A stretch of 64,000 nt of DNA from NCBI RefSeq assembly GCF_030238365.1, contig NZ_JASSOT010000050.1:1-64000 (forward strand), given 5' to 3'. The stretch is from Lelliottia wanjuensis. GTDB taxonomy: Bacteria > Pseudomonadota > Gammaproteobacteria > Enterobacterales > Enterobacteriaceae. Made by a program: the position numbers and the translations under genes. The notes beneath the pieces are model-generated. The model saw only the letters and a program-made list of their open reading frames with translations, searched no databases and had not been told where the DNA came from. This document shows, piece after piece, positions 27,526 through 36,655 of the stretch (position 1 is the first letter of the stretch; every line of letters starts with the position of its first letter).

Positions 27526-27684
27526 TCAGATGGCTGTGCAGGGTCAAGCCATACTGGCGGGGATCAGCCAGTAGATCAATTGCCTAATGATACGATGCTC
27601 TCGAACGGTCAGATCATATGGAGAATCCGGACTATGCTCAAAGATTATCATTTCCGGAATCGACAACTGCCAGTAATGGATTAG
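27526..27684 (+). pseudogene. Orphan CdiA tail fragment with HTGGDQ linker
   Basis: A start-less open stretch reads SHTGGDQPVDQLPND, close to SHTGGDQTVNQLPNN in the CdiA linker (residues 3080-3094), then TMLSNGQ and a short unrelated tail to a TAG at 27682. It ends 20 bp before the Imm42-like gene. It is what remains of an earlier cdiA-CT; most of its toxin has been deleted. Confidence 0.75.
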
Positions 27685-27704
27685 CAAGAAGGATGGGAAA
27701 TAAA

Positions 27705-28178
27705 ATGATCATTGGTAATCCTTATCAAATTGCAATACAAGTCGAGCAGATAGATGTCTTATGCTCCCCTAGTGGGATTTTTAATTTTATTATTAATGAC
27801 ATACTCATTCCAGGTAAAGGGGTTACTATTAACCTTTATATCGTAATATCTTCTTTAAAAGAGAGTCTGGAGGCAGGGCTTAAAGAAATTCATGACGACA
27901 TCGGTGATATACCTTTGGATAAATTATTTTTTTCGGAAGGGGCTCCTGAACATTTAATATCATTGGATGTTGCTGAGTTATATGATTATGGATGTAATTT
28001 CTGGTTGGGATTTGACGGTAGTGAAGAACGTTTAATATATAGCCTGGATTTCGAAAAAAGTTATAACGAAAATCGCTTCCCCAGAGGAACAATAGAGAAA
28101 TTAATCAAGACATTGCCTGTGACGGATACATTAATCATGGATAAGTTCAACGATATTATCGTTACAAGGATAAACTAA
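27705..28178 (+). CDS. Orphan Imm42-like immunity protein
   Basis: This 157-residue protein is read from the ATG at 27705 because MIIGNPYQIAIQ is the typical Imm42 opening and AAGGATG lies 9 bp upstream; a start at 27618 would add toxin-remnant sequence. GIFNFIINDILIPG fits the same family. Imm42 proteins neutralise polymorphic toxins. The matching toxin is gone apart from the linker fragment upstream. Confidence 0.7.
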   Translation: MIIGNPYQIAIQVEQIDVLCSPSGIFNFIINDILIPGKGVTINLYIVISSLKESLEAGLKEIHDDIGDIPLDKLFFSEGAPEHLISLDVAELYDYGCNFWLGFDGSEERLIYSLDFEKSYNENRFPRGTIEKLIKTLPVTDTLIMDKFNDIIVTRIN

Positions 28179-28205
28179 TCTATATATTAGGGTGATATGC
28201 CAGTA

Positions 28206-28340
28206 AGCCAACAGAGCGAAGAACAGAAAAAACTCTGACTGCACTGGAGAAAGTAGCAGTGCTTACTGGTGGCCTGATGTGTGACAGCGCAGGCAGGCCA
28301 GAACGAAATCAGAAATAATATTGCTGTGGTAGGCATTTTT
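28206..28340 (+). pseudogene. Degenerate CdiA pretoxin fragment
   Basis: Across two or three frames the stretch reads a TE.QK.TLTAL segment, then LTGGLMCDSAG, then RNNIAVVG. This parallels LTEEQKQTISALSTLAAGIA, GGLTGDSTADG and AAENNN of the CdiA pretoxin region (residues 2914-2960). It is a second, more decayed cdiA 3' remnant, placed just before another immunity-like gene. Confidence 0.6.
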
Positions 28341-28399
28341 TCTATATAGATACTCATCTACACCGAGGCCCACAATTCAATGATCAAACAGGGACCGCT

Positions 28400-29017
28400 A
28401 TGATTACTGATAAAGTCATACGCTTTGCCAATAATATTTCAACTGGCAATGAAATAGCTAATTTCAAACGACTATCGATTGGCGGTGAGAATATCTCAGC
28501 AGTAAGTTGGGAGCTTCCTGGAGTTCCAAGGCGTAACGCTTGTGAGTATTTATTGAAAATTATGTCTTCCACATTATGTACCCCAAATAGTACGGGTAAA
28601 TTGTATGTTAGAGTTGAGTTGTCATCAGAGCAACCTGACAATGCTATTGTCAATTATAAAAAAACATGGGGATTGCTGAAGTCATTTGGTGTCCATATTG
28701 ATGGTATAGAGAACAAATCCAACTTCATCCAAAAAGGTCAGGATGGGTTGATTCTTTCTGCGACTGGTGTGTTAGATTTACAGTCACAGGGGATAATTGA
28801 GAGTTTATTAAATTGTGAAGTGAAAACTTATTTTTCACTTTGTGATTCAAAGATTATACATGATGACCAATTACGTAATAATTCTCAAGATGAATGGATG
28901 AATTTGATGTGGAGACATCATGGCATTGTATTCATATTACTTGGGCATTTTGATGAAAAAGATTGTGAAATCGTCGCTTTGGGACATCACTCTCAGTTAA
29001 AACCTTTGAGATATTAA
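28400..29017 (+). CDS. Unrecognised orphan immunity candidate
   Basis: This is a 205-residue soluble, AT-rich gene with no signal peptide or membrane helix and no family I can name. It follows a decayed CdiA pretoxin fragment and precedes a broken immunity-like gene, so an immunity role is the simplest reading. Notable features are two Cys (CEYLLKI and LLNCEV regions) and a His-rich end (WRHHG, GHHS). Confidence 0.55.
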   Translation: MITDKVIRFANNISTGNEIANFKRLSIGGENISAVSWELPGVPRRNACEYLLKIMSSTLCTPNSTGKLYVRVELSSEQPDNAIVNYKKTWGLLKSFGVHIDGIENKSNFIQKGQDGLILSATGVLDLQSQGIIESLLNCEVKTYFSLCDSKIIHDDQLRNNSQDEWMNLMWRHHGIVFILLGHFDEKDCEIVALGHHSQLKPLRY

Positions 29018-29040
29018 GTTGAAAATTAAGGGCTGAACTA

Positions 29041-29460
29041 TGTTTTGCATATACCTAGAAAATGCTTCAACGAAAATTGATAATGAACTGGCTTAACCTA
29101 CTGAAATTATAATCGATGATTTTCAAGAGAAACTGTACATTCCTCTAACGTACTGGAATATTAATGATTATAAAACAAGCTGGCTTAACCCGCTTAAGAA
29201 TATATTCACTAATAAAAATCATGCGACATTAGCTGTATCTATGTATGAACCGGGCTATACAAAATTTATTTTGCATGGGTCATACATTTCATTATTGCGA
29301 AGTATTTATACAAAACAAAGTGTTATTTCTTGATGAACATCCCGGCTTTGCCATTGATACAATTAATGATTTTATACATCTAGTTATTACTAACAATGAA
29401 AATAGCATAAAGATATCAGAATGGAGAACCGATTTAGAAAAATTTAGTGGATTTTTATGA
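29041..29460 (+). pseudogene. Broken CdiI-like immunity gene
   Basis: The frame starts MFCIYLENASTKIDNELA and hits TAA at 29095. It continues with PTEIIIDDFQEKLYIPLTYW and SWLNPL, then AVSMYEPGYTKFI, up to about 29280. It must shift frame to read CEVFIQNKVLFLDEHPGFAI and KISEWRTDLEKFSGFL to the TGA at 29458. The rebuilt protein of about 138 residues resembles small CdiI proteins with an EIIIDDF...IPLSYW layout. One stop and one frameshift make it a pseudogene. Confidence 0.65.
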
Positions 29461-29609
29461 AAACCTAAATAAACAGAAGAAATTAAACTAAATATCAGGA
29501 TTATCATTCGTAAACCAGGGCACATCAGCGTCGGTTCTCGCTGCTAATTTTTAAAAATTAAGAGCAGGCCAGAACCTGCTCAATTCATTATCGAAAGATA
29601 ACAGTCCTC

Positions 29610-30605
29610 TCACCCCAACAAATTCTTCACCGTCACCTGATGAACATTCCCCTGCGCCGCCAGCGCTTGCGTCAGCAATCCAAACTGCTTGCCGCTCCCG
29701 GCTAGTGCATCCCCCAGCGCGCGCGCCGTTTCGAGCGCTTCGCCCGGCGTGTAAACCGTCGACATATCCTGAATGCGCGTCGCCACGCGATCCTGATGGA
29801 AATGTAATTTGCTGCGCTCGCGAGTAATCTGGTCCAGCGTCTGCTGCAACTTCTTCCCGTCGCCACGCTCCCAGCGACTGACTAACAAACCAATCTCATC
29901 TTCGCGGCTGGTTTCCGCCTGCGGAGCCAACAGGGTGAACGCATCCGCCGGGAAATGTTGTCCTTCGCCGCGCACGCTGAGATGCTGGCTGACCCGCGAC
30001 CAGCGGGCTTCGTCGACCTGGAAAGCGACCTTCCCCTCGGGGGCCAGCGTTGCATTGATGCCTAAGCGGCCCAGTCCCACATTGAGATGCGCCAGCACCT
30101 GACGCGGTGAGGAGTTTGCAGGCAGCGCCACAGCGGTGAGCTCGCGCTGGCCGCCGCCGAGCTGGAACACCAGCGTCTCACCCTGCGGATGCTCCAGCAG
30201 TTTTTCGACGCCCGGCAGGGTGAAGTTCACCTGGCTTTTTTGCTGGAGCGTGATGTTGAAGTTGCGATCGATCGTCCCACCCGACAGCTGTCCGCGCTGA
30301 TGCAGCAGCGTGTTCAGGCCCGACGGGGCTGAACCTTTCTGATGACGCAGCACCAGCAGCTGGGTCTCGGCTTCTGACAGATAATTGTCCGCCTGCTGAA
30401 CCGCCGTCAGCTGCTGATTGAGCTGGACGTTATAGCGCATCGGACGGCGCGAAAGCAGCGCCGCCTCGGGGAATGGCGCCGTCGCGCGCGGGGTATTCGC
30501 CACGCGCTCGGTGCGGGCAATTTGCGCCGGGGCCCCCGGCGACGTCCGGACGGCGGACGCGGTGCTGGAGGCGGTGGTGGTTTTTAATCCTACCTGCATA
30601 ACCAT
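29610..30605 (-). CDS. LafW, lateral hook-associated / filament-junction protein
   Basis: This 331-residue protein follows lfgL with a TAATG overlap. It is the position and size of lafW in lateral flagellar clusters, described there as a hook-associated-type protein of unsettled role. The N-terminus is Thr/Ala/Pro-rich, the middle has a beta-rich portion (INATLAPEGKVAFQVDEARW), and the C-terminus is helical (FGLLTQALAAQGNVHQVTVKNLLG), echoing flagellin-like ends. The gene ends about 150 bp from the last CDI remnant, so it marks the right edge of the island. Confidence 0.75.
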   Translation of the reverse strand: MVMQVGLKTTTASSTASAVRTSPGAPAQIARTERVANTPRATAPFPEAALLSRRPMRYNVQLNQQLTAVQQADNYLSEAETQLLVLRHQKGSAPSGLNTLLHQRGQLSGGTIDRNFNITLQQKSQVNFTLPGVEKLLEHPQGETLVFQLGGGQRELTAVALPANSSPRQVLAHLNVGLGRLGINATLAPEGKVAFQVDEARWSRVSQHLSVRGEGQHFPADAFTLLAPQAETSREDEIGLLVSRWERGDGKKLQQTLDQITRERSKLHFHQDRVATRIQDMSTVYTPGEALETARALGDALAGSGKQFGLLTQALAAQGNVHQVTVKNLLG

Positions 30606-31522
30606 TACAACATGCTGAAGAGCGAGAGCTGACTGATCATGCTGTACGCTTTGTTAGTGACCTGTACCGAGTTAGTGTACAGCTGAAGGTTGATGCTGGT
30701 CGTCGCCCAGTCGGTATCAGACAGGTCGCGCACCACCTGATCGTTGGCGGTGCTGACGTCCGTATGGGCATCGCCGAGCATGGTCAGTCGGTTCTGTCGT
30801 CCACCCAGATCGGTCAGCTGCGCCGCCACTTTGTCGCGGGTATCAGACGAAAGGGATAGCATCTCGTTCATGTCATCCTGATAGTCGCTGACCGGAATGC
30901 TCGGGTCCTGCATTTTCTCACTCAGGGCTTTCAGCTTGTTCAGCATCTCCAGATCGCTGCCATTACCAAACGCCTGCACGACGTTGGTGTTTTCGGTGAC
31001 GTTCACGCCGTTGGCGACCGTGGTTTCCCGGGTACCATCGTTGCCCTGGTAAATGTATTTCCCCTGCGCCTCATCCCAGACCACCGGTTTGGCGTCCGTT
31101 TTGGTGCCGGAGAAGAGATAGCTACCGTTTTCGTTCTGGGCGTTGATCGACGCCACCAGCGAATCGAGCATCGACGACAGCTCGTTGCCAAAACCCACCA
31201 TATCTTCGCTGCTGTGCGTGTCGCCGTTGGCCGCCGCCAGCAGTTTGTCATTGAGCGACAGGAGCTGGTTGCTCATCGCGGTAACGTGCGCTTCCTGGCT
31301 CGACAGCGATCCGCTCAGGCGCGAGATGTTGCTCTGATACTGCTGAATGGCCGACTGCTCGCGGTTGAGCTGCACCAGACGGGTCGCGGCCACCGGGTCG
31401 TCCGACGGGACGTTGATTCGCTTCTGGGTCGCCATCTGCTCCATCAGCTTGCTCATACGGGTGCCGTTGACGCCAAGCTGCGCCATCATGGCGTCGGAAT
31501 TATAAAGACTACTGATTCGCAT
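30605..31522 (-). CDS. LfgL, FlgL-like hook-filament junction protein (HAP3)
   Basis: This 305-residue protein has flagellin-like N- (MRISSLYNSDAMMAQLGVNG, QKRINVPSDDPVAATRLVQL) and C-terminal coiled coils (YSMISQLSLFSML). It joins the hook (after LfgK) to the LafA filament. It is 22 bp downstream of lfgK in the lfgB-lafW operon. Confidence 0.93.
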   Translation of the reverse strand: MRISSLYNSDAMMAQLGVNGTRMSKLMEQMATQKRINVPSDDPVAATRLVQLNREQSAIQQYQSNISRLSGSLSSQEAHVTAMSNQLLSLNDKLLAAANGDTHSSEDMVGFGNELSSMLDSLVASINAQNENGSYLFSGTKTDAKPVVWDEAQGKYIYQGNDGTRETTVANGVNVTENTNVVQAFGNGSDLEMLNKLKALSEKMQDPSIPVSDYQDDMNEMLSLSSDTRDKVAAQLTDLGGRQNRLTMLGDAHTDVSTANDQVVRDLSDTDWATTSINLQLYTNSVQVTNKAYSMISQLSLFSML

Positions 31523-31543
31523 AATTTTGTTCCTTCACAACCC

Positions 31544-32914
31544 TTAGAACAGGCCTAACAGGTCGGTAAAAATCTGGTTGCCGGTGGCAATCACTTTGAC
31601 GTTAGACTGATACGCCTGCATATAAACCTGCAGGTTAATCGCCTCTTCGTCCTGATTGACCGCGCTGAGGTTGTTGCGCTGCAGCTGCGCCTGGTCAAAC
31701 ACCGCCTGCGCTGCCTCCAGCTCGCTCTTCGACTGTTTGCTGGCGATACCGATGTTGGAGATGATCGCCGCCGCCCCTTCGTTCAGACTCATGTTGCCCA
31801 TCCCGCCGATATCGACCTTTTTGTTTTTCAGATCGATCAGCGCCTGCAGGTTGTCGCCGTTACCCTGCTCGTCCTTACTTCCGGAGAGCGCCAGTTCGTC
31901 AGGTTTGAGATCGTTGACCTGCAACATGCCCGCCGGATTGGTCAGATCGAAGGTAAACAGCGGTTTGCCCGGATTGCCGTTCTTGTCGAAGCCCTGCGCC
32001 AGCTGATCGTTAAACAGCGTGGCGACGGTCTCCGCCATCCCCTGCACGGAGGCCTGCATATCCGCCAGATCGCCGGTTTCGTAGTCGTACAGCGCGCCGA
32101 GCTGGCCGCCGGTCGACGGGTTGAGCGAGAAATCGCTGCCGGAAAACTTCAGGTTTAAGACGGAGTTACCCTTGGCGTCGGTGGTAGCGCTGAGCTGCCC
32201 GGCCACTTTGCCGCTCACCAGCGGCTGACCGTTTTTCATCGACACGGAGTAGCTGCCGTTGCTGTCTTCCGTGACTTTCACGTCGCTGTAGGTGCTGAGC
32301 TGTTTCACCAGCTCGTCACGCTGATCGCGCAGGACGTTGCTGTTCCCGCCCGTCGAGTCCATCTCCATGATTTTCTTGTTGTAGTCGGCGATCCCGGCGG
32401 TCAGGGTGTTCATCTGATCGACCATGGTGTTGCGCTGATTACTGACCGAGGTTTTCTGGCTGTCGATGAAGTCGTTCATGTTGTTGAAACGGGTCGCGAG
32501 AGATTGCGCCTGGTTCAGCAGCTGCTGGCGGTTGGCTTCGCTTTCCGGCCCGGCGGTTAACGCGCTCAAGGCCGAGAAGAAATCATCCAGACCGTTACCC
32601 AGACTGGTGGAGTCGGTGCCAATCACCTTCTCCAGCGAGCTGAGATACTGGTTGTTGATCCCGTAGTAGTTGGCTTTGCTGTTGCTCTGCCACACCTGGC
32701 CCGTCAGGTATTGATCGGAGATACGGCGGATGCTGTCCACCTGCACGCCCGCTCCGGCGGACATGCCGCCCGGCCCCAGGGTAGTGACGGAGCTCTGGAT
32801 AATGCCCTGACGGCTGTAGCCCGGCGTCAGCACGTTGGAGATGTTCATGGAGGTCACGCTCATCCCAAACTGCGCTGCCTGCAGGCCGCTAAAGGCAATG
32901 TTGATCATGTTCAT
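31544..32914 (-). CDS. LfgK, FlgK-like hook-filament junction protein (HAP1)
   Basis: This 456-residue protein begins MINIAFSGLQAAQFGMSVTS with the rod/hook start motif (ISNVLTPGYSRQG) and ends in the conserved EEAINLQVYMQAYQSNVKVI helix. The central domain is slightly shorter than in primary-system FlgK (about 550 residues). It is the first junction protein on the lateral hook. Confidence 0.93.
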   Translation of the reverse strand: MNMINIAFSGLQAAQFGMSVTSMNISNVLTPGYSRQGIIQSSVTTLGPGGMSAGAGVQVDSIRRISDQYLTGQVWQSNSKANYYGINNQYLSSLEKVIGTDSTSLGNGLDDFFSALSALTAGPESEANRQQLLNQAQSLATRFNNMNDFIDSQKTSVSNQRNTMVDQMNTLTAGIADYNKKIMEMDSTGGNSNVLRDQRDELVKQLSTYSDVKVTEDSNGSYSVSMKNGQPLVSGKVAGQLSATTDAKGNSVLNLKFSGSDFSLNPSTGGQLGALYDYETGDLADMQASVQGMAETVATLFNDQLAQGFDKNGNPGKPLFTFDLTNPAGMLQVNDLKPDELALSGSKDEQGNGDNLQALIDLKNKKVDIGGMGNMSLNEGAAAIISNIGIASKQSKSELEAAQAVFDQAQLQRNNLSAVNQDEEAINLQVYMQAYQSNVKVIATGNQIFTDLLGLF

Positions 32915-32917
32915 GGA

Positions 32918-33310
32918 TTACTCCTGCCCGCGGCGTATTACCGGAACGACGGGGGGCGTTAATATCTTCGGATGTTCCTGTAAAGCGACCATTCCCTGCG
33001 AATTCTTAAGCGGCGCACTCTCCTGCGGGCCGAGCTGGGTGATGATCATCTGGGCAATGCCGGTGCTGCGCTGGGACGCCAGTTGGGATGCCAGCTTGTC
33101 GTCGTAAAAATCGCGCATCATTCGCTGCTGTTTGCTGTCGAACGGATTGTTGTCCACCAGCGCTTCGGAGGCTTTACGCATTTGCTGGAGCATTGAGCGC
33201 AGAAAAATGCCTTCGAACTGCTCCGCAGCCTGCTCGAGATTCTGCGGTTTGACCTGGCCGGTAAAATCGCCGGGCAGGACGCTGGTCTGGGGTTTGATCG
33301 CCTGTAGCAT
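32918..33310 (-). CDS. LfgJ, rod-binding protein without muramidase domain
   Basis: This 130-residue protein corresponds to the N-terminal rod-binding half of FlgJ (AAEQFEGIFLRSMLQQMRKAS, NPFDSKQQRMMRDFYDDKLA). The C-terminal glucosaminidase domain of the usual 310-residue enteric FlgJ is absent, and the last 35 residues are Pro-rich and probably disordered. Another enzyme must open the wall for the lateral rod; the NlpC/P60 protein at 1910-2668 is one candidate. Confidence 0.9.
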   Translation of the reverse strand: MLQAIKPQTSVLPGDFTGQVKPQNLEQAAEQFEGIFLRSMLQQMRKASEALVDNNPFDSKQQRMMRDFYDDKLASQLASQRSTGIAQMIITQLGPQESAPLKNSQGMVALQEHPKILTPPVVPVIRRGQE

Positions 33311-33319
33311 GGTCTCTCC

Positions 33320-34411
33320 TTAAATCACAACCAGTTCGGCATCGAGCGCGCCCGCTTCGTGCAGGGCCTGCAGGATCGCCATGGTGTCGTCCGGCGACGC
33401 GCCGAGGCTGTTGATGGTATTCACAATGCTGCGCAGGCTGGTGCCCGCCGCGATGGTCACCATCTGGCCGCTGCCGCGATTCACATCGACGTCGCTTTGC
33501 GGCGTGACCACCGTCTGACCCTGGCTGAACGCGCCCGGCTGGCTGACGTTCGAGGACTCACGAATGGTCACGGTCAGGTTGCCGTGAGACACCGCCGCAG
33601 CGCGCACCACCACGCCATCGCCGATCACCACGGTGCCGGTGCGGGCGTTGAACACCACGCGCGGCGGCTGTTTGCCCGCATTAATTTGCACGTCTTCCAG
33701 CATCGACATAAAGGCCACGCGCTCGCCCGCCGACAGCGGCGCGTTGACCGTCACGTTGGTGGCGCTCTGTGCCGTCGCCGTGCCGGAGCCAAACGCACTG
33801 TTCAGCGCCACGGCCACGCTGTTGGCGGTTTTAAAGCTTGGGCGTTTGAGGTTGAGGATCACCTGGTTGTTCTGCTGAAAATCAGATGGCACTTCGCGCT
33901 CGACGGATCCGCCGTTCGGCACGCGGCCCACGGTTGGGGTGTTGATGGTCACGCTCGATCCGCTGTTGCCTTCGGCTTTGACACCACCGACCACCACGTT
34001 GCCCTGCGCCAGGGCGTAGACTTCACCGTCGGCCCCGCGCAGCTGTGTCAGGAGCAAGGTGCCGCCGCGCAGGCTTTTGGCGTCGCCAATGGACGAAACG
34101 GTGATGTCGATACTCTGCCCGCGCGCATAGCCCGGCGGGAGCGTGGCGCTGATCGCCACGGCGGCGACGTTTTTCACTTTCGGATCGATTTTGGTCGGCA
34201 GCTGGACGCCAAACTGGCGCAGCATGTTGGTCACCGACTGGCTGGTGAATTTCACCTGGTTTTTATCGCCGGTGCCGTCGAGGCCGACCACCAGGCTGTA
34301 ACCCACCAGCTGGTTGCCGCGCACGCCCTGAATATCGACCACATTCCCCAGGCGCTCTGCGCTGGCCGCCGTCGTCCAGAGCAGCATCAGAAATAGCATT
34401 GCTTTACGCAT
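33320..34411 (-). CDS. LfgI, P-ring protein
   Basis: This 363-residue FlgI homologue has a signal peptide (ending TTAASA) and the conserved [24 protein letters not shown] start. The P ring is the peptidoglycan bushing around the rod. The ATG at 34411 is chosen because GGAG lies 7 bp upstream and the signal peptide then starts MRKAMLF; an in-frame ATG at 34423 overlaps lfgH. Confidence 0.93.
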   Translation of the reverse strand: MRKAMLFLMLLWTTAASAERLGNVVDIQGVRGNQLVGYSLVVGLDGTGDKNQVKFTSQSVTNMLRQFGVQLPTKIDPKVKNVAAVAISATLPPGYARGQSIDITVSSIGDAKSLRGGTLLLTQLRGADGEVYALAQGNVVVGGVKAEGNSGSSVTINTPTVGRVPNGGSVEREVPSDFQQNNQVILNLKRPSFKTANSVAVALNSAFGSGTATAQSATNVTVNAPLSAGERVAFMSMLEDVQINAGKQPPRVVFNARTGTVVIGDGVVVRAAAVSHGNLTVTIRESSNVSQPGAFSQGQTVVTPQSDVDVNRGSGQMVTIAAGTSLRSIVNTINSLGASPDDTMAILQALHEAGALDAELVVI

Positions 34412-34422
34412 CGCAGACTCCA

Positions 34423-35088
34423 TTAAATTGGGAACAGCGGATGGTTGAAGAAGCGCGTCAGCCAGCCTGCGGAGTTGGAGTCGCTGAGCGCCCCGCGTCC
34501 GGCGTAGGAGATGCGCGCGTTGGCGATCCGCTGGGAGGAGACCGAGTTATCGCGCTCCACGTCTTCCGCACGCACCAGTCCGGTGACGCGCATGTATTCA
34601 TCGCCCTGATTGAGGGTCAGCCATTTTTCACCGCGCACCGCGAGCACGCCGTTGGGCAGCACTTTGTAGACCGCCACGGTGATGGCCCCGCGCAGGCTGT
34701 TTTGCTGCTGGGAGGTGGCGTTGCCGTTGAAATTGCGGCTGCCGTCAATGGAGCCAGACAGCTTATCCACGGAGTGACCAAAGGCTTCCGGCACGCCAAT
34801 CGAGACGTCGTTTTTCTTGCCGAAGTTGGTCCGCGCCTGTTTGCTGGCCTGGGTGGATTCGTCCAGTTTCACCGTCAGGATGTCGCCCACGCGATAGGCG
34901 CGGCGGTCCTGCGTCAGGGACCAGTTGTAGTTGCCGTTATACAGCCCGCCGCCCTGCACTTTGGTGGTCGGCATGGAGAAATCTTCTGGCGGCGCGTAGG
35001 CCGCGTCATCTTTTTGCACTAACAGCGCCGGGCTTTCACACCCGGCCAGCAGCAGCGCAACAAATCCAATAACTAACTGCTTTTTCAT
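34423..35088 (-). CDS. LfgH, L-ring lipoprotein
   Basis: This 221-residue FlgH homologue has a lipoprotein signal (lipobox LAGC, Cys18). Its conserved segments include [20 protein letters not shown], and the C-terminus [14 protein letters not shown]...[14 protein letters not shown] is typical of FlgH. It forms the outer-membrane ring of the lateral basal body. Confidence 0.94.
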   Translation of the reverse strand: MKKQLVIGFVALLLAGCESPALLVQKDDAAYAPPEDFSMPTTKVQGGGLYNGNYNWSLTQDRRAYRVGDILTVKLDESTQASKQARTNFGKKNDVSIGVPEAFGHSVDKLSGSIDGSRNFNGNATSQQQNSLRGAITVAVYKVLPNGVLAVRGEKWLTLNQGDEYMRVTGLVRAEDVERDNSVSSQRIANARISYAGRGALSDSNSAGWLTRFFNHPLFPI

Positions 35089-35107
35089 TTCTTTTTCACT
35101 TCACGCG

Positions 35108-35893
35108 TTACATCGACTGCGTGACAAATTTGAGCATGTCATCCGCCGCCGAGACCATTTTGGCGTTCATCTCGTAGGCGCGCTGAACGGTGATCATATC
35201 CACCATCTCTTCCACGACCTGAACGTTGGAGCCTTCCAGCGAGCCCTGTTCGAGCAGCCCGAACGCCTCTTCGCCCGCCACGCCTTCCACCGCTTCGCCG
35301 CTGGCGGCGGTTTCGCGATACAGGTTGCCGCCGAGGGCTTCCAGTCCGGCCGGATTGACGAAGTTCACCAGGGTGATCTGTCCCAGTTCCACCGGGTCAG
35401 CTTCGCCCGCGACCGTCGCGGTGACGGTGCCGTCTTTGCCGATCTGCAGATCTTTGACGTTGTCCGGCAGTTCAATCTGCGGCACCAGCGGCAGGCCCTG
35501 GGCGTTGGTCAGCAGGCCGTCCGGGTTTTTCTGGAAATTACCGGCGCGGGTGTAGGCGATATCGCCGTCGCTGGTTTCGACCTGGAAAAAGCCCTGCCCG
35601 GTAATCGCGACGTCCAGCGTCTGTCCGGTGTTCTGGATGTTGCCGGTGGTGAACTCTTTCTGGGTGCCGACGATCTTGACGCCGGTACCGAACTGAATGC
35701 CCGTCGGCGAGGTGTTGTTCTGGTCAAGCTGACCGCCCGGCGTGCGCTGATTCTGATAGAACAGATCGGCGAACATCACGCGATCGCGCTTAAACCCGGT
35801 GGTGTTGACGTTCGCCAGGTTGTTGGAGATGGCGCTCATCTTCGCGTCTTGCGCGGCAAGACCGGTTTTACTGATCCATAAAGCGGGATTCAT
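35108..35893 (-). CDS. LfgG, distal rod protein
   Basis: This 261-residue FlgG homologue has the N-terminal rod motif (MNPALWISKTGLAAQDAKMS, ANVNTTGFKRDRVMF) and C-terminal NVQVVEEMVDMITVQRAYEM. It matches the usual length of about 260. It forms the distal rod through the P and L rings. Confidence 0.95.
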   Translation of the reverse strand: MNPALWISKTGLAAQDAKMSAISNNLANVNTTGFKRDRVMFADLFYQNQRTPGGQLDQNNTSPTGIQFGTGVKIVGTQKEFTTGNIQNTGQTLDVAITGQGFFQVETSDGDIAYTRAGNFQKNPDGLLTNAQGLPLVPQIELPDNVKDLQIGKDGTVTATVAGEADPVELGQITLVNFVNPAGLEALGGNLYRETAASGEAVEGVAGEEAFGLLEQGSLEGSNVQVVEEMVDMITVQRAYEMNAKMVSAADDMLKFVTQSM

Positions 35894-35923
35894 GGGTTTT
35901 CCTTTTCGCTAAGCGGGAAAAAA

Positions 35924-36655
35924 TCAGGCGTTACGCAGCAGGCGATTGCCCGCTGTCGCCAGATCTTCTGCCGCCTTCATCATTTTGATTTGCGCTTCGA
36001 ACTGACGGTTGAGCGCGATGCTGGAGACCATTTCGTTAATCGCCGAGACGTTCGAGGTTTCCAGGTGGCCGGAAACCACTTCCACCTCTTCGGTACGCGG
36101 ATTGACGTTGGCGTTGGTCACCAGGAAACCGGCGCTGTTTTTGCTCAGATCGCTGGCCGCGATATCCACCAGCTTGATGCGGTCGACGTCCATCGGCGCG
36201 GCAATATCACCGTCGTCCGCCACGATGGTGATCACCCCGTCGTCGGCGATGCTGACGGACGAGAACGGCGGGAGCACGATCGGGCCGTTGTCGCCGGAGA
36301 CCGGCAGGCCGTCGATGGTCAGATCGCCCTCTGGGCCGACTTCCATCTGGCCGTTGCGGGTGTAGACCTCGCGATTGCCGCTGACCAGCGCAATCAGGCC
36401 GCTGCCTTTGACGGCGACGTCAAGATCGCGCCCGGTTTCACGCGTCGCACCCGGCGTCAGATCGACGCCGCCCTGCTGCTGTTGCACCAGAAAACGGGAG
36501 GCATAACCCTCCCCCTGAATCTGCTGCGACATCGCGCTGTCCAGATCGTGACGAAAACCCTGGGTGTTGACGTTTGCCAGGTTATTCGCGTGGATCTGCT
36601 GCTGCGCGAGGCTGCGGGAGGCCCCGCTTACGGCGGTATAAATTAAGTGGTCCAT
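35924..36655 (-). CDS. LfgF, proximal rod protein
   Basis: This 243-residue FlgF homologue has ANNLANVNTQGFRHDLDSAM at the N-terminus and VSAINEMVSSIALNRQFEAQ at the C-terminus. It abuts lfgE with a 1-base overlap. Confidence 0.94.
   Translation of the reverse strand: MDHLIYTAVSGASRSLAQQQIHANNLANVNTQGFRHDLDSAMSQQIQGEGYASRFLVQQQQGGVDLTPGATRETGRDLDVAVKGSGLIALVSGNREVYTRNGQMEVGPEGDLTIDGLPVSGDNGPIVLPPFSSVSIADDGVITIVADDGDIAAPMDVDRIKLVDIAASDLSKNSAGFLVTNANVNPRTEEVEVVSGHLETSNVSAINEMVSSIALNRQFEAQIKMMKAAEDLATAGNRLLRNA

Noticed and set aside
33359..34396. 345-residue plus-strand frame opposite lfgI
   Set aside because: Antisense shadow of a confident P-ring gene.
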